Source: CAVSWN01 sp963770995 (GTDB lineage: Bacteria > Acidobacteriota > Vicinamibacteria > Vicinamibacterales > CAVVIG01). From it: a stretch of 64,000 nt of DNA. The translations under genes and the position numbers were made by a program. The notes beneath the pieces are model-generated. The model saw only the letters and a program-made list of their open reading frames with translations. It searched no databases and was not told where the DNA came from. Position 1 is the first letter of the stretch. Each line of letters opens with the position of its first letter. Location of the stretch: the NCBI GenBank assembly GCA_963770995.1, contig CAVYRS010000001.1, forward strand, positions 1,860,001 to 1,924,000, in the 5' to 3' direction. Below, one piece after another: positions 1-8,626 of the stretch.

Positions 1-207
1 GATGCGATCGTCGCGGCGACCCAACGCCCCGCCGAACTGCTGGGCCTCACGGACATGGGGACGCTCGAAGCCGGCAAGCGCGCCGATTTTCTCGTGCTCG
101 ACGCCAACCCGCTCGAGAACATCCGCAACACGCGGCAGATCTCGGCCGTCTACTTGAACGGCGCCAAGCTGGATCGAGACGCCTTGCTCGCTCGCTGGAG
201 AAAATGA
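1..207 (+). CDS. amidohydrolase family protein, C-terminal fragment
   Basis: Only the last 68 codons are in the window; the gene begins to the left. The reading frame is open from base 1 and ends with TGA at 205. The visible part has the pattern at the end of many metal-dependent amidohydrolases: a GTLEAGKRADFLVLDANP stretch, followed by a short strand naming the product (VYLNGAKL). In this superfamily that segment closes the small composite beta domain around the TIM barrel. No metal ligands are visible because they lie upstream, so the substrate cannot be named. A hairpin repeat follows 10 bases after the stop. Confidence 0.8.
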   Translation, partial: DAIVAATQRPAELLGLTDMGTLEAGKRADFLVLDANPLENIRNTRQISAVYLNGAKLDRDALLARWRK

Positions 208-216
208 GACGTGTAG

Positions 217-234
217 GTCCGGCTTTAGCCGGAC
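217..234. repeat. REP-like hairpin, family A (copy 1)
   Basis: A perfect 7-bp stem, GTCCGGC/GCCGGAC, with the loop TTTA. It is preceded by GTAG and sits between the amidohydrolase stop and the converging acetamidase. The identical 18-base core recurs at 15936-15953, and a variant with a compensated stem at 15984-16001. Function is unknown. It may act as a bidirectional terminator or as a mobile intergenic palindrome. Confidence 0.75.
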
Positions 235-235
235 A

Positions 236-1381
236 CTACGACTGCTCGAGGCGGACCAAGCCCGGCAGTCGGGCTTTCTCGATCTTCACGAGCACGGTGT
301 ATTCGGGATCGACGAGCTGGATGATGGGCGCACGAGCCACCTGCGAGACGAATTGATACGCGTCGAGTTCGGTCATGCCGCTGCGGGCGCGCACCCAGCC
401 GACCATCGCCTTGAACGCCACCCGCGCGGCATCCTCGAGCGGACGGCCCGAGCCGACGAACATCACTTCGTCCGCGTTTTCGATCCTCGGCACCGGCGTC
501 GCCTGACGCTTGATCAACTCCACGAAGACGTCGACATTCATCGCGCCTTCGATCGCCGCGCCCATGATCTCCCCGTCGCCCATGGCGTAATGACCGTCTC
601 CGAACGATAGCAGCGCGCCTGGCACGTTGACGCCGAGGAACACCGTGTTGCCCTGACGTACCTCGGTGCAATCCATGTTTCCACCGAACGGACCGGGGAC
701 GATTGTGCTCCTGACTTCCGCAAAGGCGGGCGCCACGCCGAGGCAGCCGAGGAACGGCGCAAGCGGTACATCCCACGAATACCGCCCGTCGGCGGACGAA
801 GTGCGCGCGGACGTGCGATCGGCATTCAGGTCGTAGCGCCACGTCGTTTCGGGCAGATCCGCCGCGAGGATCGCCGTGCGATCCGTGCTGACGAGCGCCC
901 CGAAGCCGGGCGCGACAGCCGAGACGGCATAGCTGCGCGCGGGTTCGACCTTCAGAAGATGCACGGCGACAGTGTCGCCAGGCTCGGCGCCCTCAATATG
1001 GAAGGGACCGGTCTGCGGATTGTCGTGTCCCGGCGACATGACCTTTGACGGCAAATCGCTCGCGGTCTTCACGGCGCCGTCGAAGCAGTCCTCGGTCCAC
1101 GACACGATGCGCGTGCCGGAAGCGATGCGGTGTTGCGGCGCGGCGCCGCCAAACGTGTACACGAGATCGCCGTGCTCCGGGATCCACCGCAGCGTCGGCG
1201 CCGCGGCGGGGATCTCGCGAAGCAGCGGAGCGGGCATGCGCGTCGACGGTGGCGACGCCGGCGCCGGCGCGGTCGCAGGACTCGGGTTGCCGCCAGGCGC
1301 GCGGCAGGCCGCCATCAGCCCCGCCAGTCCGGCGGGAATTCCCGTTAGAAACGCTCGTCGTCGGCTGCGGTCGTGTGTCAT
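236..1381 (-). CDS. acetamidase/formamidase family protein, exported
   Basis: A 381-residue protein of the FmdA/AmdA family, which hydrolyses short aliphatic amides to ammonia and a carboxylate. The N-terminus has a twin-arginine pattern (SRRRAFL), a hydrophobic stretch and a lipobox-like MAAC, so it is probably Tat-exported and lipid-anchored. Family features include DCFDGAVKT, GHDNPQTGPFHIEGAEPGDT and the GDGHYAMGDGEI segment near residue 265. I use the ATG at 1381; a TTG at 1390 would overlap the stop of the upstream M1 peptidase gene in a TTGA arrangement, so the two genes are probably translated together. The exact amide is not known. Confidence 0.85.
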   Translation of the reverse strand: MTHDRSRRRAFLTGIPAGLAGLMAACRAPGGNPSPATAPAPASPPSTRMPAPLLREIPAAAPTLRWIPEHGDLVYTFGGAAPQHRIASGTRIVSWTEDCFDGAVKTASDLPSKVMSPGHDNPQTGPFHIEGAEPGDTVAVHLLKVEPARSYAVSAVAPGFGALVSTDRTAILAADLPETTWRYDLNADRTSARTSSADGRYSWDVPLAPFLGCLGVAPAFAEVRSTIVPGPFGGNMDCTEVRQGNTVFLGVNVPGALLSFGDGHYAMGDGEIMGAAIEGAMNVDVFVELIKRQATPVPRIENADEVMFVGSGRPLEDAARVAFKAMVGWVRARSGMTELDAYQFVSQVARAPIIQLVDPEYTVLVKIEKARLPGLVRLEQS

Positions 1382-1386
1382 CGGCT

Positions 1387-3027
1387 TCAACTGCTCTTTT
1401 GAAACGATCCGAGCTCAGCGAGGAGCCAGACGCCCGGATCGAGTGTCACGGCCGCAGGCTCGGTGTCGGCGGGGATCGTGAACGTGGACTCGCGGCCCGT
1501 GACCTGCACCTGGCGCACGGCAGGCGCCGATGTCGACCCGGTGAACACGCCCACGCCGAGCGCAAATCGGAATGGATCGCTCGCTTGTGTTTGACGCACG
1601 GTCACGACAATCCGCTTGGCCGCCGGATCGTAACGCCAGCTGCCCGATACCTGCGGCACGCCGCTCCGGGTCAGCCACTGCGTGAAGAACCACCGCAGGT
1701 CCTGACCCGACACCTCTTCCATCACACGGCGAAGATCCGCTGTGGACGCCAATCCGTTCAGGTGCCGTTGGTAGTAGATCCGGATGCCACGCCAGAACGG
1801 CTCGGTGCCGATCAGATCGCGAAGCATGTGCAGCGTCCACGCACCCTTCTGATAGACCAGCCGGTTGTTCGGCTCGCTGCTCTCGACGTCGGTCGGGAAG
1901 TTGGCATGCACCACCGGCGTGTTCGGCAGCGACTGTTCGAGCCGGATCACGGCATTGCGGCTGCTGCGAAGGCCGTCCACGAACGCATCCCGGCCGCCGG
2001 CGTGCTCCGTGTAGAGCAGCGTGAAATACGTCGCGAAGCCCTCGCTCAGCCAGACATCATTCCAGTCGTTCTCGGTCACCGCATCGCCAAACCATTGATG
2101 TGCGGTCTCGTGCACAACTGGCGCTTGGCCCGCCGTCACGCTTTTCTCGCCGTAGAAAATATTGCTCACGTGTTCCGTGCCGCCGCCCATCCCCGCCGCT
2201 TCCACGTGGGCGAGTTTGCCGTAGGCGTACGGGCCGACGCGATCGGAGAAGAATTCGAACGACTCGCGCGCGTCTCGTGTGAGCGCGGTCAGTCCTTTGT
2301 CCGCATCCTGCGGGAATACCCAGTACGAAAGCGGCACGCCGCGCACGACATCGCCCTGCTTCACGATGAAGCGCGCGATGCCCAGCGAGTACAGCCACGA
2401 CGAGATGGGCACATCCTGTTTCCAGTGCGTGCGTCGCAATCCGCCCGGAAGATCAAGCTGTTCGATGATGATGCCGTTCGAGACGACCTGGTAGTCGGAC
2501 TTGGTCGTCACGATCAACTCGCCAGTGGCTTTGTCGGCGGGATGATCGATCATCGGCAGCCACTGGCGCGCGCGGTTGTACCAGTTCTCGCTGAACGCGG
2601 TGCGATCGCCGTGGATGTTGTTGAGGAGACGCAGGCCGTTCGCTGGCATCCCGTGATAGCGAATGTCGAAAACGACATCCCGATCCACGGTCGTGTCGGC
2701 AGGCATCGGCAGACGCAGCCGATTGTTGCGATGCTCGATCGGCACGTCGCGCCCGCCGGACGTGACGCTGGTTACGGACATCCCCTTGCCGTCCGGCGTC
2801 GTCGACGTCAAATCGAGAAAAGCCTCTCGGGTCCCGGCCGTCACGACGCGAAGCGTGACCGTGGCCTCGGCCTGAATCTCGTTCGATTCGCTCGTCAACA
2901 GCGTCAGCCGGACCGCATAGTGGCGGGCATCGATGCCGGGCTGCCGCGGATAGGTGTCGGCTCCGAGGTCCGAGGCGCCCGCGACAGCCAGCAGGGCGAT
3001 CGCTGAAACCACGCGCATGTCTCGCAT
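1387..3027 (-). CDS. M1 family metallopeptidase (aminopeptidase N-like), secreted
   Basis: A 546-residue zinc aminopeptidase of family M1. The zinc motif HETAH lies near residue 305, with the third ligand in WLSEGFATYF 18 residues on. The upstream substrate-anchoring motif, usually GxMEN, reads GGGTEH near residue 281: the Glu is kept but Met and Asn are replaced. A signal peptide covers about the first 24 residues (ending near ASDLGA). I start at the ATG at 3027 rather than an in-frame ATG at 3042, because the codons between them form a TACTAT box exactly 6 bases before ATG 3027. The protein ends shortly after the catalytic domain and lacks the long ERAP1-like C-terminal region of full-length PepN. 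Confidence 0.88.
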   Translation of the reverse strand: MRDMRVVSAIALLAVAGASDLGADTYPRQPGIDARHYAVRLTLLTSESNEIQAEATVTLRVVTAGTREAFLDLTSTTPDGKGMSVTSVTSGGRDVPIEHRNNRLRLPMPADTTVDRDVVFDIRYHGMPANGLRLLNNIHGDRTAFSENWYNRARQWLPMIDHPADKATGELIVTTKSDYQVVSNGIIIEQLDLPGGLRRTHWKQDVPISSWLYSLGIARFIVKQGDVVRGVPLSYWVFPQDADKGLTALTRDARESFEFFSDRVGPYAYGKLAHVEAAGMGGGTEHVSNIFYGEKSVTAGQAPVVHETAHQWFGDAVTENDWNDVWLSEGFATYFTLLYTEHAGGRDAFVDGLRSSRNAVIRLEQSLPNTPVVHANFPTDVESSEPNNRLVYQKGAWTLHMLRDLIGTEPFWRGIRIYYQRHLNGLASTADLRRVMEEVSGQDLRWFFTQWLTRSGVPQVSGSWRYDPAAKRIVVTVRQTQASDPFRFALGVGVFTGSTSAPAVRQVQVTGRESTFTIPADTEPAAVTLDPGVWLLAELGSFQKSS

Positions 3028-3033
3028 GGCCGG

Positions 3034-3039
3034 ATAGTA
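3034..3039 (-). promoter_or_regulatory. -10 box for the M1 peptidase gene, leaderless-type
   Basis: On the minus strand TACTAT lies 6 bases before the chosen ATG. This spacing would put the transcription start at or within a base or two of the start codon. No -35 element is obvious. Confidence 0.4.
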
Positions 3040-3189
3040 CATCCGTCGGGCACGCTGGCGTTCAGATGGAACAAGCCGCTCGCCGCGCGGCTGCTCCCGG
3101 CGCCGGGGAAGAAGGGCGGTGACATGACGGAGTTCAGCGGCGCGTTATCGAACGCGATCATCCAGAAGATGACCGGCTTGCAGCGGTGA
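3037..3189 (+). pseudogene. short orphan coding-like fragment
   Basis: An open stretch of about 50 codons ending at TGA 3187. It reads like the C-terminal end of a real protein (AFRWNKPLAARLLP, then DMTEFSGALSNAIIQKMTG) but has no convincing start codon or upstream part. Its last 32 bases overlap the end of the converging ASCH-domain gene. I do not recognise the parent family. It may be the tail of a gene lost by deletion, or chance coding in GC-rich DNA. Confidence 0.3.
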
Positions 3190-3481
3190 GCGGGCCCCAC
3201 GCACCCGGCGGCACATAGCGGAACCGAATCAAGTACACGTTGTCGCCTTTGCCGTGTCTTGCCATCTGCAACAGGTCATCAACGGTCTGGAATCCTGATT
3301 CACGCGCCAGATCGTGGGTGATGTCGGCGACAGTAATCGGTGTAATCGAGTCGACGAGGATGTGGCCGTCGTCCATCTGATAGCGACCACCCACTTTCAC
3401 GTGGGGACGCGTCCAGATGCGAATGGTGCATCTGATTCTTCCGCGGCGGATTCCCTCGCGCAGGTGCTTTGTGAACACCAT
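3158..3481 (-). CDS. ASCH domain-containing protein
   Basis: A 107-residue protein. The layout matches the ASCH fold, a PUA-like beta barrel found in small RNA-binding or RNA-linked regulators: an N-terminal helix (VFTKHLREGIRRGRIRCTIR), a beta strand with GGRYQMDDGHI, a VDSITPI strand, a helix and a final DNVYLIRFRY strand. The last 15 or so residues (from GAWGPL) look unconserved and overlap the plus-strand fragment at 3037-3189, so the true C-terminus may have been altered. The gene lies 27 bases downstream of the 3509-4375 gene on the same strand. Its RNA target is unknown. Confidence 0.7.
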   Translation of the reverse strand: MVFTKHLREGIRRGRIRCTIRIWTRPHVKVGGRYQMDDGHILVDSITPITVADITHDLARESGFQTVDDLLQMARHGKGDNVYLIRFRYVPPGAWGPLTAASRSSSG

Positions 3482-3508
3482 CTGGAACTCGAGCGCCGGG
3501 GTCGAATG

Positions 3509-4375
3509 TCAGGGTTTGACGGCGACCTTCAGGACGCTCGTCGTCCAGCAGCAGCCGAAACCGCCGCCGCCGTCACCGGAAGAGTCGTTGGCCGTGAGGT
3601 GCAGCACGTAGTCGCCCGCCGCGGCGAACTTCACGGTCGTCGTCGCGCGTCCGGTGAAGGCGCCTTCGCCCGAGTCGAGCTTCTCGACTTCAGGCGTGGC
3701 CTTGTCGAACGTCACCGCGCCGGCGCCGCGATACTTCGACCACCGCAGCGTGACCGGCGGGCGCGGCCTCGTCACCGGCGCGTTCGAGCCGCTGGTGTAC
3801 TTGGCGTCGTCAGTCGTCCAGAGCGACAACGGAAACGGCGTCCCCACCGACGCGGATCGCGTTGCGGCCGTCGAGACGTTGGCGATCGGCCCCTGCATCC
3901 CTTTGCCGTTCTGCTCGAACCGGATCACCGGCGGGGTGTTGCCGACGGCGATTTCCGAGAACGGGCTCATCACGTAGTCGGCCTTCAGCCGCAACGGAAT
4001 GCTCACCGCCTGGCCGTTCGCGACCAGAGTCCAGACGAGCTGGTCGTCGGGCTTGAAGTCCTTGGGCACCGGGACGGTGAACATGCCCGTTTGCCGGCCC
4101 GGGAGAAAGTACGTCGGCTGTCCCATGTCGGGACCGCCGGGCTCGATGCGGTTGTTGGGACCGATGGGAATGTCGGGCGCCTGCTGCGAGTTGCGGTTGT
4201 AGTAGCCGACGAGGAAACTGCGGCTGCCGTCCGCGTTGTAGTACCACCCCTCGAACGCAGGCGTGATGCTTGCGCCGAAGCCGCGCCGCGGCTCGGGCGG
4301 CACGACCTGGCCCGACACAAAAACGCCGCCGGCCAGGAGGCCGGCGGCACAGAGAGTAGCTAGAACCCTGTTCAC
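3509..4375 (-). CDS. secreted hypothetical protein next to the cytochrome/PHM-like protein
   Basis: A 288-residue protein with a clear signal peptide (MNRVLATLCAAGLLAGGVFVSG). The mature part is rich in beta-strand patterns (GWYYNADGSRSFLVGYYNRN, GDYVLHLTANDSS), suggesting an Ig-like or beta-sandwich exported protein. A GCC pair lies near the C-terminus (FGCCWTTSV). The start is the GTG at 4375, whose G is shared with the TAG stop of the upstream gene; a longer reading frame exists but its extra N-terminus only shadows the neighbour. The stop-start overlap suggests translational coupling with the cytochrome-like protein and a role in the same periplasmic process. I do not recognise a named family. 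Confidence 0.75.
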   Translation of the reverse strand: MNRVLATLCAAGLLAGGVFVSGQVVPPEPRRGFGASITPAFEGWYYNADGSRSFLVGYYNRNSQQAPDIPIGPNNRIEPGGPDMGQPTYFLPGRQTGMFTVPVPKDFKPDDQLVWTLVANGQAVSIPLRLKADYVMSPFSEIAVGNTPPVIRFEQNGKGMQGPIANVSTAATRSASVGTPFPLSLWTTDDAKYTSGSNAPVTRPRPPVTLRWSKYRGAGAVTFDKATPEVEKLDSGEGAFTGRATTTVKFAAAGDYVLHLTANDSSGDGGGGFGCCWTTSVLKVAVKP

Positions 4376-5769
4376 TACTGCTTCTCGTCGGTGGTTGCCT
4401 TGGCGAGCTTGGATTTGCGCTCGTCCTGCAGCGCCTTGTACTCCGCGTCCGTGAAGTACACGACGTTCATCCACGCATGCGCCATTTCGTCGACCGTACG
4501 GTCGCCGTAGCCGACCCACTGATCCGGATCGGGATTGTTCTTGTTCGCCTTCGTGTTGTCGTACCACGCCGTGACGTGGATGACCGTGCCCTTCGGCAAC
4601 AGCGGCGCCGCGTCGTCGTCGTAGATGTAATTCGTCATCCAGTTGAAGTTGAAGTTCCCGACGTAACTGATGATCTGGCGGCTGCCGTCCGGCAGAATCG
4701 CTTCAACCTGCATCGACTTGCCGCGCAGATGGAAATGCGGCTGGAAGTTCTCGATGAGGGCGTTTTCCTTCAGCACCGTGAAGCCTTCGGTCATCGCCAT
4801 CGAGTTCGGCGGGATGTCGAGCATCTTCGTCCGATCGATGCCGGTGAAGCCGACGAGATAGCTCCGCTTCTTCGGTTCTTCACCCTGCTTGTAGAACCAC
4901 AGGCCGATCTCGGAGCCGCTCTTGATCTCCTCGCCGACGGCGTGGATGTGCTGATCCCACGAGATCTTTTCTCCCGGCACCAGCAGCTTGCCGGTGTCCG
5001 GTCGGAACAGGTCGTAGCCCTTGCCGATCGCCCATTCCATGAGCTGCGGCCGGCGGTTCAACAGATCCTCGTCTGAAAAACGCCGGTCGCCCGTCGACGT
5101 CCCCGTGTTCACCGCTTCCGGATCGTTGTGCAGCACGAGATACGCGATCGAGTGATGGATGGTGCGGCGAGCCTTCAGATTCGACGGACGGATTTCCACC
5201 ATCTTGACCCAGCGCGGCTCGGTGAGCGGGATGTCGGACATCGGGCGGTACCAGACGTCCTGGTGCTGCGCCGGCATCGCGTACTCGGAAGACTTCACGA
5301 CGAGATCCGGCTGACCGAAGCCGTCGCGCACGCCCTGCCACTCGTTGTCGGTGACGAGGGCCTTGGGCGGCGGCAGATCCTTCGGGTCGCCTTGCAGCGC
5401 GCCCGCATCCACCCACGCGACGACGGTGTCGACCTGTTCGTCGGTGAGGGACATGTCGTTCTTGAACTTCTGGACGCCGACGCTGCGGTCGATGTGCCAC
5501 GGCGGCATCTGCCGCGTGGAGACGCGTTCCTTGATCGAGCGAGCCCACGGCCGCACATCCTGATATGTGATGAGCGACATCGGCGCGATCGAATTCGGCT
5601 GATGGCACTCCTGGCATTTCTTCTGGAAAATCGGGGCGACGTCTTTGGAGAAGGTGACCTGTTTGGCCTGCGCGTCGGCGGTCCGGACGGACATTCCGAT
5701 CGCGAGAACGGCACCAACCGCAACCAAAGAGGCCGGGGCGGCACGCCCGACAGACCTGCGAGCAAACAT
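4375..5769 (-). CDS. cytochrome c / copper type II monooxygenase-like hybrid protein
   Basis: A 464-residue exported protein. After a signal peptide comes a cytochrome c-like module with a CQECH heme-binding motif near residue 50 and a candidate Met ligand in the MSLITY or QMPPWH segment. The C-terminal half resembles the copper type II, ascorbate-dependent monooxygenase (PHM) fold, with PHFHLRGKS near residue 341 and a later strand ending GTVIHVTAWYDN. The start is the ATG at 5769, which has GGAGG 5 bases upstream; an earlier ATG at 5781 has no such site. Combining heme c and a copper monooxygenase-like domain suggests periplasmic oxidation chemistry with built-in electron delivery. The substrate is unknown. 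Confidence 0.82.
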   Translation of the reverse strand: MFARRSVGRAAPASLVAVGAVLAIGMSVRTADAQAKQVTFSKDVAPIFQKKCQECHQPNSIAPMSLITYQDVRPWARSIKERVSTRQMPPWHIDRSVGVQKFKNDMSLTDEQVDTVVAWVDAGALQGDPKDLPPPKALVTDNEWQGVRDGFGQPDLVVKSSEYAMPAQHQDVWYRPMSDIPLTEPRWVKMVEIRPSNLKARRTIHHSIAYLVLHNDPEAVNTGTSTGDRRFSDEDLLNRRPQLMEWAIGKGYDLFRPDTGKLLVPGEKISWDQHIHAVGEEIKSGSEIGLWFYKQGEEPKKRSYLVGFTGIDRTKMLDIPPNSMAMTEGFTVLKENALIENFQPHFHLRGKSMQVEAILPDGSRQIISYVGNFNFNWMTNYIYDDDAAPLLPKGTVIHVTAWYDNTKANKNNPDPDQWVGYGDRTVDEMAHAWMNVVYFTDAEYKALQDERKSKLAKATTDEKQ

Positions 5770-5830
5770 GAGCGCCTCCATCAACCGCAGATTCTACCTG
5801 AACTAGAGACGCTAACCGTCGAGATACGAC

Positions 5831-5876
5831 GAGGACGGATATCTCGGCTTCGTGACAATCCGAGACCTCCGTCCTC
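5831..5876. terminator. long two-part inverted repeat, likely terminator
   Basis: GAGGACGGA (5831-5839) pairs with TCCGTCCTC (5868-5876). Inside it TCTCGG (5842-5847) pairs with CCGAGA (5860-5865), with a 2x2 internal loop and a 12-base apical loop. It lies about 80 bases beyond the stop of the minus-strand gene ending at 5959 and about 60 bases before the cytochrome-like gene. There is no U-run on either side. It could be a terminator, or a protected 5' leader element for the downstream gene. Confidence 0.5.
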
Positions 5877-5958
5877 GCTTCGTTCACCGCGCCTCGACTG
5901 GCACCGTGAACCCAAATCGTCTGCTGGCGTACAACTTACATACTGAGCCGAAGCTCTG

Positions 5959-6426
5959 TTACGGCGTGCACGGTTCGTTGAGTTCCTTGACGGACATCAC
6001 CTGGAAATGCGGCTGGTCGGACTCGGACTTCGTCGTGATCTTGGTGTCGGGAGCGCCCTCGCGTTTGATTTCGGTCTTGGTCTTGGAGTCGCCCGCGGGG
6101 ATCAGCAACCCGCTCACTTCCACTCTCTTCCCGACGTGCTGCTGCAACGTCACTCTTTCGCCCGGCACCAGGAAGTAGGATGTCGATGTCGTCGAGATGG
6201 TCCCGCCCGTCCCGGCGACTTCCGTGGTTCTGGTCGTGGTCACGGGAACGACCTTGTTGAGAACGTAGGTGCGCGCGTCGGTCCCGGCGGCAACGCATCC
6301 CGTATACGAGATCATCTTCGCTTTGTCCCCTTCGACCTTCGTCTGCGTCTTCACGGTCGTGTCCTGCGCGTGAACGGCGATCGAGGCGCAAACGAGAGCG
6401 GCAGCAAACGACGTGGCAAATCTCAT
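5959..6426 (-). CDS. small secreted protein of unknown function
   Basis: A 155-residue protein with a signal peptide ending near AVHAQ, then a beta-rich domain: SYTGCVAAGTDARTYVLNKV, a Thr-rich linker, and a strand-turn pattern LVPGERVTLQQHVGKRVEVSGLLIP that resembles an OB-type barrel. A C-terminal VKELNEPCTP completes it. The ATG at 6426 is chosen because GGAGGAG lies 6 bases upstream. Small secreted proteins of this kind are common in acidobacterial genomes but lack a known role. The single-gene setting, with a long hairpin downstream, suggests it is its own transcription unit. Confidence 0.75.
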   Translation of the reverse strand: MRFATSFAAALVCASIAVHAQDTTVKTQTKVEGDKAKMISYTGCVAAGTDARTYVLNKVVPVTTTRTTEVAGTGGTISTTSTSYFLVPGERVTLQQHVGKRVEVSGLLIPAGDSKTKTEIKREGAPDTKITTKSESDQPHFQVMSVKELNEPCTP

Positions 6427-6551
6427 GAGTGTCTCCTCCTGCATGATGTGGTTGCGAACGACCAACACGCAGATGCATGACGCCGACCACATTTCACGCT
6501 CGAGCTGTTACACTCCAGCTCCTCTTTTTCCCAAAGCTCAGGAGACATGAC

Positions 6552-7322
6552 GTGCAGCTCGACACGATGTACTCGACCGTTGAGGATGACGTCGCAACGC
6601 TGACGTTGAACCGCCCGCACGTGCTCAACTGCGCGAACGAACAATGGGCGCGCGATCTCAACACGCTCGTCGACGATCTCGCAGGCCGCGACAATCTCCG
6701 CGTCGTCATCGTGCGCGGCGCGGGACGCGCGTTCTGCAGCGGCATCGACATCACGGCGTTGTCGCAGGGTGAAACAGGGATGGGATTCTTCCGCAACTGG
6801 GAGACGGCCCTGCGCAAGATCGAACTGCTCGACCCGGTCGTCGTCGCTGCGATTCAGTCGCATTGCATCGGCGGCGGACTGCAGCTCGCGCTCGCCTGCG
6901 ATCTGCGGATCGCGCGAGACGATGCGCAATTCGGGATCACGGCAGTGCGGGAAGGGATCATTCCGGGAATCGGCATGTGGCGGGTCGCGCGTTTCGCCGG
7001 CCTCGGGCGCGCCAAGCGGCTCGCACTCGCCGCCGACGTCATCGATGCTCCGACCGCCGCGGAGTGGGGACTGGTTGATTACGTTGTCGGCACCGAGGCG
7101 TTCGAGACCACGATCACCAACATGACTCAGCGCGTGCTGAGCATGGCGGCGACCTCGACACGGCTCACGAAGAAGCTCACGAACATGGCGTTCGAGACGT
7201 CGTTCGCCGACTTCGTCGAAACCTACTACTCGTACCAGCAGCAGTCGACGTCATCGCCGGAGCATCAGCAGGTCATGGCGGAGCATCGGGCCGGGCGCGC
7301 CGCGGGGAGGACCAAACCATGA
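6552..7322 (+). CDS. enoyl-CoA hydratase/isomerase family protein
   Basis: A 256-residue crotonase-fold enzyme. The oxyanion-hole segments are clear: GAGRAFCSGIDI near residue 60 and HCIGGGLQLALACDLRIA near residue 105, followed by EGIIPGIGMWRVARF. The GTG at 6552 is preferred because AGGAG lies 7 bases upstream; an ATG at 6567 is the alternative. The stop overlaps the start of paaK (ATGA), so the two genes are almost certainly co-translated. The pairing suggests degradation or activation of an aromatic or other carboxylic acid through CoA thioesters. The precise substrate is not evident. Confidence 0.88.
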   Translation: MQLDTMYSTVEDDVATLTLNRPHVLNCANEQWARDLNTLVDDLAGRDNLRVVIVRGAGRAFCSGIDITALSQGETGMGFFRNWETALRKIELLDPVVVAAIQSHCIGGGLQLALACDLRIARDDAQFGITAVREGIIPGIGMWRVARFAGLGRAKRLALAADVIDAPTAAEWGLVDYVVGTEAFETTITNMTQRVLSMAATSTRLTKKLTNMAFETSFADFVETYYSYQQQSTSSPEHQQVMAEHRAGRAAGRTKP

Positions 7323-8626
7323 CCGATCGCCAGCCCTGTCCGGAAGACCTCGAGCCGATCGAGCGGGCCAGCCGGGACGAGCTCGAGAGCCTTCAACTCG
7401 CCCGTCTCCAGTGGTCGGTCCGCCATGCGTACGAGCACGTGACGCCGTATCGATGGAAATGCGAGGCGTGCGGCGCCCATCCCGATGACCTTCGATCGTT
7501 GTCGGACCTCGCGCGCTTTCCCTTTACAACCAAGCAGGACTTGCGAGACGGGTATCCGTTCGGCCTGTTCGCGGTGCCGCGCAATCAGGTGGTCCGCATC
7601 CACGCCTCGAGCGGAACGACCGGCAAGCCAACCGTCGTCGGATACACCGCGCGCGACATCGAGACGTGGGCCACCTTGATGGCGCGATCGATTCGCGCTG
7701 CAGGCGGACGTCCCGGCGACATCGTCCACATCGCGTACGGCTACGGTCTGTTCACCGGCGGCCTGGGCGCTCACTACGGCGCGGAGAAACTCGGCTGCAC
7801 GGTCGTGCCGATGTCAGGCGGCCAAACCGAAAAGCAGGTGCAACTGATCGTGGACTTCAGGCCCGACGTCATCATGGTGACGCCCTCCTACATGCTCAAC
7901 ATCGCTGAAGCATTCGTCCGCGCCGGGCTCGACCCGCGCGAAACGTCGCTCAAAATCGGCATCTTCGGGGCGGAACCGTGGAGCGAGGCCATGCGCGCGG
8001 ACCTCGAAGCGCGCGTGGGCATCGATGCGATCGATCTCTATGGCCTTTCGGAAGTCATCGGACCGGGTGTCGCCGCGGAATGTATTGAAAGCAAGGATGG
8101 CCCGGTCGTCTGGGAGGACCATTTCTACCCGGAGATCATCGATCCCGACACGGGCGCGGTGCGCGCCGACGGCGAGCCCGGCGAACTCGTGTTCACCTCG
8201 CTCACAAAAGAGGCGCTGCCGATCATTCGGTATCGGACGCGTGATTTGACGACGCTCCTGGCGCCGACGGCGCGTTCGATGCGACGGATGGCCAAGGTGA
8301 CGGGCCGGACCGACGACATGCTGATCATTCGCGGCGTCAACCTCTTTCCGAGCCAGATCGAAGAGTTGATCGTCGGACACGCGTTTCTCGCTCCCCACTA
8401 CGTCCTCGAAGTGCGCCGCGACGGCACGCTCGATGAGCTCACCGTGAAGGTTGAGCCAGACCCGCGTTACGCCGATCAAGCCTCGATTCGCGATCAGGCG
8501 GCGCGGGATCTCCGGCAACAGATCAAGGCCTACATCGGCGTCACCGCCGCGATCATCGTCTGCGATCCCGGCACCGTGGAGCGCTCGGCCGGCAAAGCGA
8601 AACGAGTCATCGACGAGCGTGAGTGA
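7319..8626 (+). CDS. paaK: phenylacetate--CoA ligase (PaaK-type)
   Basis: A 435-residue adenylate-forming enzyme. It has the PaaK-type phosphate-binding loop SSGTTGKPTVVGYT near residue 98, the central YGLSEVIGPGVAAEC, the VWEDHFYPEIIDP segment typical of this clade, and the C-terminal AMP-dependent ligase domain (DDMLIIRGVNLFPSQIE). It converts phenylacetate or a related aromatic acid to its CoA thioester using ATP. There is no paaABCDE oxygenase nearby, so related aryl or 2-ketoacid-derived substrates are also possible. It overlaps the enoyl-CoA hydratase gene by 4 bases and the pseudouridine synthase gene by 8. Confidence 0.9.
   Translation: MTDRQPCPEDLEPIERASRDELESLQLARLQWSVRHAYEHVTPYRWKCEACGAHPDDLRSLSDLARFPFTTKQDLRDGYPFGLFAVPRNQVVRIHASSGTTGKPTVVGYTARDIETWATLMARSIRAAGGRPGDIVHIAYGYGLFTGGLGAHYGAEKLGCTVVPMSGGQTEKQVQLIVDFRPDVIMVTPSYMLNIAEAFVRAGLDPRETSLKIGIFGAEPWSEAMRADLEARVGIDAIDLYGLSEVIGPGVAAECIESKDGPVVWEDHFYPEIIDPDTGAVRADGEPGELVFTSLTKEALPIIRYRTRDLTTLLAPTARSMRRMAKVTGRTDDMLIIRGVNLFPSQIEELIVGHAFLAPHYVLEVRRDGTLDELTVKVEPDPRYADQASIRDQAARDLRQQIKAYIGVTAAIIVCDPGTVERSAGKAKRVIDERE

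Noticed and set aside
1045..3006. A 653-codon open frame on the plus strand opposite the M1 peptidase gene
   Set aside because: It mirrors the M1 gene, has no recognisable domain, is very rich in Arg and has no plausible start; it is a by-product of GC-rich codon use.
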